Shown here piece after piece: positions 57,117 to 64,000 of a DNA stretch of 64,000 bases. Each line of letters opens with the position of its first letter. The first letter of the stretch is position 1. Position numbers and translations under genes: made by a program. The DNA is taken from positions 62,001-126,000 of the forward strand of contig SMDA01000008.1 of assembly GCA_004346645.1 (NCBI GenBank), given 5' to 3'. The notes beneath the pieces were generated by a model. The model was not told the DNA's origin and did not search any database. It was given only the letters and a program-made list of their open reading frames with translations. Source of the stretch: Gulbenkiania mobilis. GTDB taxonomy: Bacteria; Pseudomonadota; Gammaproteobacteria; Burkholderiales; Chromobacteriaceae.

Positions 57117-60100
57117 TCATGACTGGCGCAGCCCCTCCCAGATTTTCATCAGGCGCTTGGCCGACACCGGGTACGGCGTCTTGAGTTCCTGCGCGAAGAG
57201 GCTGACGCGCAGCTCCTCGATCTGCCAGCGGAAGGCCAAAAGCTCCGGCGAGGGCAGTTCGCCACGGGCGCGCACTGTTTCCACCCGCTCCTCCCACATT
57301 TTCCAGAGGGTGGCCACCTCGGTTGCACGCTGGGCATCGCGAGCGATATTGCTGGCGTACTTGTCCATGCGCAGGCTCATGGCCTTGAGGTAGCGGGGCA
57401 GGTGAGGCAACTGCTCCCAAGGCGTGGCAGCCAGAAAACCCTTGTACACCAGCCGTCCCAGCTGCTGTCGCAGTTCCTCGGCCAGCCGGTGGCGCGTCAG
57501 CTTGGCCGAGAGCGCCTGGTATTCGCTGGCGATTTGCGTGAGGATCTGCGTGACGGCCTGCACCACCGCAGGCAGGCGCGCGCGCGCCCGGTTTTTCTGC
57601 TCGTTGAAAGCCTTCTCGGTGCGTGGCAGCGGGTCGTCGCCAATAAAGGCGCGGTCGGTGATCGCGGCGATCGCATCTGCCAAAAGATCGTCCACATTGG
57701 CCACTGCACGCAACTGCAGGCCAATCTGCGTCATACCCGGCAGGCCCTTGGAGAGCTGCTTCATCTGCTCCTTGAGCTGTAGCTGCAGCAGGCGCACCAC
57801 GCCGCCGCGCATGGCCTGACCAGCTGCGTCCGGCGTGTCGAACAGGCGGATGGCGATTCGGTCCCCTTCCACAGACAGTGCCGGATAGCCGGTGAGCTGC
57901 TGGCGGCCTCGGGCGAACTGCAGGCTTTCCGGCAGCTCGCCGAAATCCCACACCCGCACATCGTCCCGTTCGAAGTCGGCGGTGGAGTCGCGGAAGGTCA
58001 ATTGGGCGGCCTGGCCGAATTCCCGCTGCAAGGCCACCAGGTCGCGCCCCAGCCCCAGCTCCTGCTTGCCGTCGTCCACGATGCGGAAGTTGAACAGCAG
58101 GTGCAGCGGCAGGGCTGCGGGGTCGAAAGCTTCCGGGTCCACCTTCAGTCCACCGGTCTCGCGCAGGATGAAATGCGCCAGCTGCGGTGCCACTGGCTTT
58201 TCCGTGTCGGGGTTGGCCGAAAGGAAGCGCGTCACAAAATCAGGCACCGGCACGCAGCTGCGACGGATCTGCTTGGGTAGCTGCTTGATCAGCATCTGCA
58301 GCTTCTCACGGATCATCCCGGGCACCAGCCACTCGAAGCGCGCAGGCGACAGAGTGTTGAGCAGCGCCAGCGGCACGTCGGCGGTCACACCGTCCAGCGG
58401 GTGGTTGGGCTCGAAACGGTAGCGCAGCCTTAGTCGGCCATCGGGCACGTCCAGCCACTCCGGAAACTGCTCCTCGTTGACGTGTTGGGCAGCATGCAGC
58501 ATCAGCTCTTCACGGGTGATGAACAGCAGGCGCGGTTTGTCGCGCTCTGCCTCCTTGCGCCAGGCCTCGAAGCTAGCGGCATCGACCACCGTGACCGGGG
58601 TGCGGCTGGCGTAGAAGTCGAACAGCACGTCCTCGTCCACCAGGACATCCTGCCGCCGGGCCTTGTGCTCCAGCTGCTCCACCTCACGGATCAGCCGGTT
58701 GTTGTGCTGGAAAAAGGGTGCGTTGCTTGCGTACTCACCCGCCACCAAGGCACCACGGATGAAGAGTTCGCGCGCGCCGGCCGGGTCGATGCGGCCATAG
58801 GAGACCGGACGGCGAGGCACCAGCGTCAGTCCATAGAGGGTGACCCGCTCGCTGGCCACCACCTCGCCCCGGGCCTTCTCCCAGTGCGGGTCGTAGTAGT
58901 GCGATTTCACCAGATGCGGTGCCAGCGTTTCTACCCACTCCGGCTCGATGCGCGCCACCACGCGGGCGTAGAGCCGGGTGGTTTCCACAAGCTCGGCCGC
59001 CATCAGCCACTTGGGCTTGCCCTTGCGCAGCCCGGAGCCGGGAAAAATGTGGAAGTGGCTGCCGCGCGCGCCCAGATAGTCGTCGCCTTCGAGCGACTTC
59101 ATGCCGATGTTGCCGATCAGGCCAGTCAGGAGCGCCTTGTGCAGCCGTTCGTACTGTACCTGGGCGAGCGCCTCGCGCTTTTTGGGGCTGGCAGACTCCG
59201 TCGCTTCCGCTGCCGGGGCGGTCGGCTTGCGCACCAGGCCCATCTCGCTGGCGATCTCAGCCAGCTGGCCGTGCAGGTCACGCCATTCGCGCATCCGCAG
59301 GTAGGAAAGGAAGTGTTCGTGGCACAGGTTCACCAGCTGGCGATTGGACTTCTTGTGACGCAGGGCCTCGTCGAAAAAGTGCCATAGATTAAGGAAGGCC
59401 AGGAAGTCGGACTTTTCGTCGGCAAAGCGCGCCTGGGCACGGTCGGCTGCCTCCCGGGCCTCGAACGGGCGCTCTCGCGGGTCTTGCAGCGACAGTGCGG
59501 AAGCGATCACCAGCACTTCGTTTACGCAGTCGAAGTCGCGTGCTGCTAGCAGCATTCGGCCAACCTTGGGGTCCACAGGAAGACGTGCCAGTTCCTTGCC
59601 CACTGGCGTCAGTTCGCCCCGCTCGTCCACCGCGCCCAGCTCCTGCAGCACCTGATAGCCGTCAGCCACCAGGCGCGAGGAGGGCGCCTCGATGAAGGGA
59701 AAGGCATCCACACGACCCAGCCGTAGGGCCGCCATCTTCAGGATGACGGCTGCCAGGTTGCTGCGCACGATCTCGGGGTCGGTGAAAGCCGGGCGGGCGT
59801 TGAAATCCTCCTCGCTGTAAAGCCGGATGCAGATGCCGGCCTCCACACGTCCACAGCGACCAGCGCGCTGACGCGCGGCAGCCTGGGAAACCTTTTCCAC
59901 CTGTAGCTGCTCTACCTTGGCGCGGGGGCTGTAGCGGTTGATGCGAGCCAGTCCGGTATCAATCACGTAGCGAATGCCGGGCACCGTCAGCGAGGTCTCG
60001 GCCACGTTGGTGGCCAGCACCACCCGGCGGCCGCCGGAAGGACGGAAGATCTTCTGCTGGTCCTCGTTGGAGAGCCGCGCAAAGAGCGGCAGGATCTCGT

Positions 60101-61052
60101 AGCCACGGATGCCGGCCTTGCGCAGCTTCTCGGCGGTGTCGCGGATCTCACGCTCGCCCGGCAGGAACACCAGCATGTCGCCCGGCCCTTGGCGCGACAG
60201 CTCGTCCACCGCGTCCACGATGGCGTCTTCCATCTCCATCTCGCGCTCGTCCTCGTCGCGCTCGGCCAGCGGCCGGTAGCGCACTTCCACCGGATAGGTG
60301 CGTCCGGACACCTCAATCACCGGGGCGTTGCCGAAGTGACGCGAAAACCGGTCGGCGTCGATGGTGGCCGAGGTAATGATGACTTTGAGATCCGGCCGCC
60401 GCGGCAGCAGCTGGCGCAGGTAACCCAGCAGGAAGTCGATATTCAGACTGCGCTCGTGCGCCTCGTCGATGATCAGCGTGTCGTAGGCGTTGAGGAAGCG
60501 GTCGGTCTGGGTTTCCGCCAGCAGGATGCCGTCGGTCATCAGCTTGATGTGGCTGCGCTCGGAGGTATGGTCGGTAAAGCGCACCTTGAAGCCCACGGCT
60601 TCGCCCAGTGGCGAGCCCAGCTCCTGTGCGATCCGGTTGGCCACCGAGCGCGCAGCCAGCCGGCGGGGCTGGGTATGGCCGATCAGTCCGGCCGCACCGC
60701 GTCCGAGCGACAGACAGATCTTGGGTAGCTGTGTGGTTTTGCCCGAGCCGGTTTCGCCGCTGACGATCACCACCTGATGCCGGGCGATCGCGCTGCGGAT
60801 TTCCTCCACCCGCTGGCTGACGGGCAGGGCGTCGTCGAAGGTGGGGACGGGCAGCCGGGCCTGGCGTGCGGCCAGCCGCTCCTGCGAGGCAGTGATCTGC
60901 CGCGCTACGTCCGCTTCCTGACGGTCGGCCGGTTGGCCGCGGCGCAGGCGGCCGGCAATCTCGTCCAGGCGGCGGCGTAAGGGTGCGCGGTCCTTCAGCA
61001 GACAGGTGTCCAGGGCGGCAATGAGGGGCGCGAGGCGTTCGGTGGGGTTCAT
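57117..61052 (-). CDS. hrpA: ATP-dependent RNA helicase HrpA
   Basis: The 1311-residue DEAH-box helicase (E. coli HrpA 1300) has motif I GETGSGKTTQLPKI, motif II DEAHERSLNIDFLLGYL, motif III TSATIDADRF, motif VI QRAGRCGRVEAG, then HA2, OB fold and the long DUF3418 C-terminal region characteristic of HrpA. HrpA resolves stalled or collided ribosomes. The start at 61052 (MNPTERLAPLIAALD) is preferred to an in-frame codon at 61190 lacking homology. 10-mer copies at 58212 and 59555. Confidence 0.95.
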   Translation of the reverse strand: MNPTERLAPLIAALDTCLLKDRAPLRRRLDEIAGRLRRGQPADRQEADVARQITASQERLAARQARLPVPTFDDALPVSQRVEEIRSAIARHQVVIVSGETGSGKTTQLPKICLSLGRGAAGLIGHTQPRRLAARSVANRIAQELGSPLGEAVGFKVRFTDHTSERSHIKLMTDGILLAETQTDRFLNAYDTLIIDEAHERSLNIDFLLGYLRQLLPRRPDLKVIITSATIDADRFSRHFGNAPVIEVSGRTYPVEVRYRPLAERDEDEREMEMEDAIVDAVDELSRQGPGDMLVFLPGEREIRDTAEKLRKAGIRGYEILPLFARLSNEDQQKIFRPSGGRRVVLATNVAETSLTVPGIRYVIDTGLARINRYSPRAKVEQLQVEKVSQAAARQRAGRCGRVEAGICIRLYSEEDFNARPAFTDPEIVRSNLAAVILKMAALRLGRVDAFPFIEAPSSRLVADGYQVLQELGAVDERGELTPVGKELARLPVDPKVGRMLLAARDFDCVNEVLVIASALSLQDPRERPFEAREAADRAQARFADEKSDFLAFLNLWHFFDEALRHKKSNRQLVNLCHEHFLSYLRMREWRDLHGQLAEIASEMGLVRKPTAPAAEATESASPKKREALAQVQYERLHKALLTGLIGNIGMKSLEGDDYLGARGSHFHIFPGSGLRKGKPKWLMAAELVETTRLYARVVARIEPEWVETLAPHLVKSHYYDPHWEKARGEVVASERVTLYGLTLVPRRPVSYGRIDPAGARELFIRGALVAGEYASNAPFFQHNNRLIREVEQLEHKARRQDVLVDEDVLFDFYASRTPVTVVDAASFEAWRKEAERDKPRLLFITREELMLHAAQHVNEEQFPEWLDVPDGRLRLRYRFEPNHPLDGVTADVPLALLNTLSPARFEWLVPGMIREKLQMLIKQLPKQIRRSCVPVPDFVTRFLSANPDTEKPVAPQLAHFILRETGGLKVDPEAFDPAALPLHLLFNFRIVDDGKQELGLGRDLVALQREFGQAAQLTFRDSTADFERDDVRVWDFGELPESLQFARGRQQLTGYPALSVEGDRIAIRLFDTPDAAGQAMRGGVVRLLQLQLKEQMKQLSKGLPGMTQIGLQLRAVANVDDLLADAIAAITDRAFIGDDPLPRTEKAFNEQKNRARARLPAVVQAVTQILTQIASEYQALSAKLTRHRLAEELRQQLGRLVYKGFLAATPWEQLPHLPRYLKAMSLRMDKYASNIARDAQRATEVATLWKMWEERVETVRARGELPSPELLAFRWQIEELRVSLFAQELKTPYPVSAKRLMKIWEGLRQS

Positions 61053-61139
61053 GCGCGAGGCTAAAGAGCGTCTGGAAAAAGAGACCGCGATTATAGCAAG
61101 CCTGCCCCCTGCGGCGGCGTCCGGGCGCCCCGTCTGCGC

Positions 61140-61175
61140 GCGATGTCCAAAGGCAGGCGGATGCCTGCCTTGTGA
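61140..61175. terminator. Hairpin between hrpA and the second chemoreceptor gene
   Basis: AGGCAGGC/GCCTGCCT forms an eight-pair stem with a four-base loop about 30 bases after the chemoreceptor stop on the minus strand, upstream of hrpA. The T-run is short (TTGG), so termination is weak. A 10-mer copy (61182-61191) lies between stop codon and hairpin. Confidence 0.5.
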
Positions 61176-61203
61176 ACGGGCTTCGGCCAACCCTTGCAGG
61201 GGG

Positions 61204-62694
61204 TCAGGCGGGCGAGGCGGTTTCGCCGCTGAAGCGGTTGACCGATTGGCCCAGGTCCGCCATCAGCGCATCCAGCCGGCGGGTAGCCTGGGCAATGGTT
61301 TCGGTTTCCCCGGACAGGCTGCGGGTGGATTCGCCCACGGCGGTGATGTTGCTGGCGAACCGGGCAAAGCCGGCATTCTGTGTTTCCTCCGCTCTGGCGA
61401 CCATCACCAGGATCTGGGCCAGCCGATGGGTGTCGTCGATGACGCCTGACAGTTTTTCTTGTGCGGCGGCGGTGAAGGCCTGACCGGACTGGATCTGCGT
61501 GCTGCCGCTGCGCATCGCCACGATCGCCTCGTTGGTGCCGTCCACGATCAGGCGGATCTTGTGTTCGATATCCAGGGTGGCCTGCTGGGTGCGCTCGGCC
61601 AGCTTGCGTACTTCGTCGGCCACCACAGCAAAGCCGCGGCCCAACTCGCCGGCACGGGCCGCCTCGATGGCAGCGTTCAACGCCAGAAGGTTGGTCTGGT
61701 CCGCAATGCCGCGGATTAGTTGCACGATGCCGCTGACCTCCGTGCTCTTTTCTCCCAGGTCTTCCAGCCGCAGCGCCGCCTGCCGGATCGCTTCGCTGGC
61801 CTGGTTGATCTGCTGCACTGCATTGTCCATTGCCTCGCCGCCACTGCTGGCCGCGGCCCCGGCGGTGTCTGCGGTACGTGTGGCGTCCTGGGACTGCTGC
61901 GTGGTCTGAGTGCTGACCACCGCCATGTCCTGCGCGGCTGATACCATTTCTTCGGCCCGCTCGCGCTGCTCGTGCATGGTGCGCGCCATCATGGTCGTGC
62001 TGGCTGCGATCTCGCGGCTGGCGCTGGAGGCTGCATGGATCGAGCGTGTCACCTGCTCCATCATGCGCTGCATCGCGTGGCTGGCCTGCTCGGCCTCGCT
62101 GCGGGCGGCTTCCAGTTTTTCAAAGCTGCGGCTCTTGGCGCGGTCGTAGGCCATGGCCAGGGCCAGGATCACCAGCGACAGGCCCACCAGTGACTTGGCC
62201 TGCAAGGCCGGGAACTCGGTGTGGGGAATGGGTGTGGGCGGCAGGCTGCCCGGGTCGTGGGCGGCGAGGAAGAAAAGCCCTATTGCCACCAGCGTCAGGC
62301 CGGTCCACACCATGCCGGACATCCGGCCGGCCACGAAGATGGCGGCAAACGGGATCGACGCGAACCAGACGGCGCTGGTGGAAAGGATGCCGCCATTGAC
62401 GTACACCATCCAGCACACCATGCCGTACATCGCCAGCACAAGGAACTCGGCGGTCAGCCGGATGGCCCCGGTCATCTTGAGCAGGAAAGGGCCCAACAAC
62501 AGACAGACGCCTCCAAGGAGGATGCCGTAGCCCATGGCCGGGTGATGTAGTTTGAAGTAAGACAGTGCAAAGAGTGGAGCGATGATGCCTGCAAGCAGAC
62601 CCATGCTGACCACGGTGCGGGCGCGGATCGCCAGCTCCGGTGTCTGCCGGGCATTCTCGGGCACGAACCATTCTGCGATGGCAGCGAGTGTCAT
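61204..62694 (-). CDS. Methyl-accepting chemotaxis protein, six-membrane-segment type
   Basis: The 496-residue chemoreceptor has about six hydrophobic segments at ~25-190 ([105 protein letters not shown]) and no large periplasmic domain or HAMP. The C-terminal signalling domain contains [40 protein letters not shown]. The ligand is unknown; sensing within or near the membrane is possible. The ATG at 62694 has GAGGAAG upstream; a frame extension to 62784 is rejected. Confidence 0.88.
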   Translation of the reverse strand: MTLAAIAEWFVPENARQTPELAIRARTVVSMGLLAGIIAPLFALSYFKLHHPAMGYGILLGGVCLLLGPFLLKMTGAIRLTAEFLVLAMYGMVCWMVYVNGGILSTSAVWFASIPFAAIFVAGRMSGMVWTGLTLVAIGLFFLAAHDPGSLPPTPIPHTEFPALQAKSLVGLSLVILALAMAYDRAKSRSFEKLEAARSEAEQASHAMQRMMEQVTRSIHAASSASREIAASTTMMARTMHEQRERAEEMVSAAQDMAVVSTQTTQQSQDATRTADTAGAAASSGGEAMDNAVQQINQASEAIRQAALRLEDLGEKSTEVSGIVQLIRGIADQTNLLALNAAIEAARAGELGRGFAVVADEVRKLAERTQQATLDIEHKIRLIVDGTNEAIVAMRSGSTQIQSGQAFTAAAQEKLSGVIDDTHRLAQILVMVARAEETQNAGFARFASNITAVGESTRSLSGETETIAQATRRLDALMADLGQSVNRFSGETASPA

Positions 62695-62764
62695 GCGTTT
62701 CTTCCTCGTCGTTGTGCGTCCGTAGGGACTTTTTATTGGTTTTTTGAAGCAACAGACGTAAAAA

Positions 62765-62818
62765 AGCCCGTTGTCTCCAGCCAAATCTAAAGCAAACGCT
62801 TGGCAGGGGCAACGGGCT
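62765..62818 (-). terminator. Terminator-like hairpin after pta
   Basis: The minus strand pairs AGCCCGTTG with CAACGGGCT (62818-62810 with 62773-62765), followed by six T. The 36-base loop contains a second stem GCCAA/TTGGC, so the whole may fold as a branched terminator. Confidence 0.6.
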
Positions 62819-62833
62819 CGACCGCAGGCGGAC

Positions 62834-64000
62834 TTAGCTGCGCACGATCTGTTGTGCTTGGATGGCAGTCAGGGCGATCGTGTAGACAATGTCGTCCACC
62901 AAGGCGCCACGCGAGAGGTCGTTCACCGGCTTGCGCAGGCCTTGGAGCATCGGCCCCACGCTGACGACGTTGGCCGAACGCTGTACCGCCTTGTAGGTTG
63001 TATTGCCGGTATTGAGGTCGGGAAAAACGAAAACCGTGGCTCGGCCGGCGACCGGGCTGTCGGGTGCCTTCTGTCGGCCGACGCTCTCGACACTGGCGGC
63101 GTCATACTGCATCGGGCCGTCAATCACCAGGTCCGGTCGTTTCTCGCGTGCCAGCCGGGTAGCGGCCCGCACCTTCTCCACGTCCGATCCGGTGCCCGAA
63201 GAACCGGTGGAATAGGAGATCATTGCCACCCGCGGCGGAATGCCGAAGGCCGCGGCAGAGTCGGCGGATTGGATGGCGATGTCAGCCAGCTCTTCGGCGG
63301 TAGGGTCGGGGTTGACCGCGCAGTCGCCGTATACCAGCACCTGGTCCGGCATCAGCATGAAGAACACGCTCGACACCAGCTTGGCTTCGGGCGCGGTCTT
63401 GATCAGCTGCAGCGCCGGCCGGATGGTGTTGGCCGTGGTATGCACCGCGCCCGAGACCAGGCCGTCCACCTCGCCCAGCGCCAGCATCATCGTGCCCAGC
63501 ACCACGTTGTCCTCAAGCTGCTGCTCGGCCACCGGCGGCGTCAGCCCCTTACCTTTGCGCAGCTCCACCATCGGGCCGACATAACGGCCACGCACCTCGT
63601 TCGGATCGACGATCTCGATACCTTCGGGCAGTGTGATGTCCTGTGCCTGTGCCACCTGCTCGATTTCAGCGCGCTGACCGATCAGCACGCAGCGGGCAAT
63701 GCCCTTCTCATGGCAGATGGCCGCCGCACGCACGGTGCGCGGTTCGTTGCCTTCGGGCAGAACGATGCGCTTGCCGGCTGCACGCGCCTTTTCCATCAAC
63801 TGGTAGCGGAAGGCCGGTGGAGGCAGCCGGCGTTCGCGCGGCTCGCCCACACGCAGCCGCAGTGCGGCCGCATCCAGATGCTCAGCCACGAAGTCGATCA
63901 CCCGCTCCATCCGCTCGGTGTCGTCCGCCGGCACCTGACGGCTCATGTTGCTCAGGTAGCTGGTGGTCTCGAAGGTGTTGTATTCGCTGGACATCACCGG
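62834..64000 (-). CDS. pta: Phosphate acetyltransferase Pta (N-terminal part outside window)
   Basis: Pta interconverts acetyl-CoA and acetyl phosphate. The visible ~389 codons cover the end of the DRTGG domain ([35 protein letters not shown]) and the complete C-terminal PTA_PTB catalytic domain ([110 protein letters not shown]). The frame stays open to base 64000, so this is the long (~700-residue) form cut by the window edge. 10-mer copy at 62969. Confidence 0.92.
   Translation of the reverse strand, partial: PVMSSEYNTFETTSYLSNMSRQVPADDTERMERVIDFVAEHLDAAALRLRVGEPRERRLPPPAFRYQLMEKARAAGKRIVLPEGNEPRTVRAAAICHEKGIARCVLIGQRAEIEQVAQAQDITLPEGIEIVDPNEVRGRYVGPMVELRKGKGLTPPVAEQQLEDNVVLGTMMLALGEVDGLVSGAVHTTANTIRPALQLIKTAPEAKLVSSVFFMLMPDQVLVYGDCAVNPDPTAEELADIAIQSADSAAAFGIPPRVAMISYSTGSSGTGSDVEKVRAATRLAREKRPDLVIDGPMQYDAASVESVGRQKAPDSPVAGRATVFVFPDLNTGNTTYKAVQRSANVVSVGPMLQGLRKPVNDLSRGALVDDIVYTIALTAIQAQQIVRS

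Overview
The window is a 64 kb stretch of high-GC bacterial chromosome with dense, mostly operonic genes. I saw no tRNA or rRNA genes, insertion sequences, prophage or CRISPR array. Gene content and order point to a motile betaproteobacterium, most likely in the Neisseriales/Chromobacteriaceae (inference). The evidence is the run rpoE-rseA-rseB-rseC-mucD-glutaredoxin-lepA-lepB-DUF4845-rnc-era-ABM-recO-pdxJ-acpS-nagZ, a prpB-prpC-acnD-prpF methylcitrate cluster, and a flgBCDEFGHIJKL operon with sigma-54-like and sigma-28-like promoters.

Layout. 1-4.9 kb: 3' end of a GGDEF protein, a convergent gap with DnaA-box-like sites, then yheS and tsaD (minus strand) and a YhfA/OsmC-like gene (plus). 5-15.3 kb: flagellar rod, hook and hook-filament junction operon. 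15.3-18.1 kb: astE, a crotonase and an alpha/beta hydrolase (minus). 18.2-20 kb: an EAL-CBS-GGDEF protein. 20.1-27.7 kb: polyamine block (structured leader, potG-potH-potI, a puuB-like oxidase, speA). 27.7-36.6 kb: UDG-like gene, dbpA, an HI0933-type flavoprotein, a small HTH protein, a chemoreceptor with a c-type heme motif, mmuM, a GNAT acetyltransferase, adenine deaminase and an unknown protein. 36.7-43.3 kb: methylcitrate cycle operon (minus). 43.3-55.8 kb: sigma-E envelope-stress cluster running into the lepA-nagZ housekeeping cluster. 55.9-64 kb: degenerate HD-GYP protein, hrpA, a second chemoreceptor, and pta cut by the right edge.

Functionally the window combines motility (flg operon, two chemoreceptors), c-di-GMP-related proteins (two of three carry degenerate domains), polyamine and arginine metabolism (speA, potGHI, puuB-like, astE), propionate catabolism (prp) and envelope stress (rpoE regulon). 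Promoter-like sites match these programmes: sigma-54 before flgB, sigma-28 before flgK, sigma-E before rpoE, and a palindromic operator overlapping the prpB promoter.

The most striking signal is not a gene. The 10-mer TTCGGCCAAC / GTTGGCCGAA occurs 31 times by hand count on both strands, against well under one expected from base composition. Many copies lie within a few bases of stop codons. Two inverted pairs form 13-bp-stem hairpins, one of them with a T-run that makes an intrinsic terminator inside the flg operon. This is how DNA uptake sequences behave in Neisseria and Pasteurellaceae, but the word differs from the Neisseria DUS. I propose it as a candidate DNA uptake sequence of this lineage.
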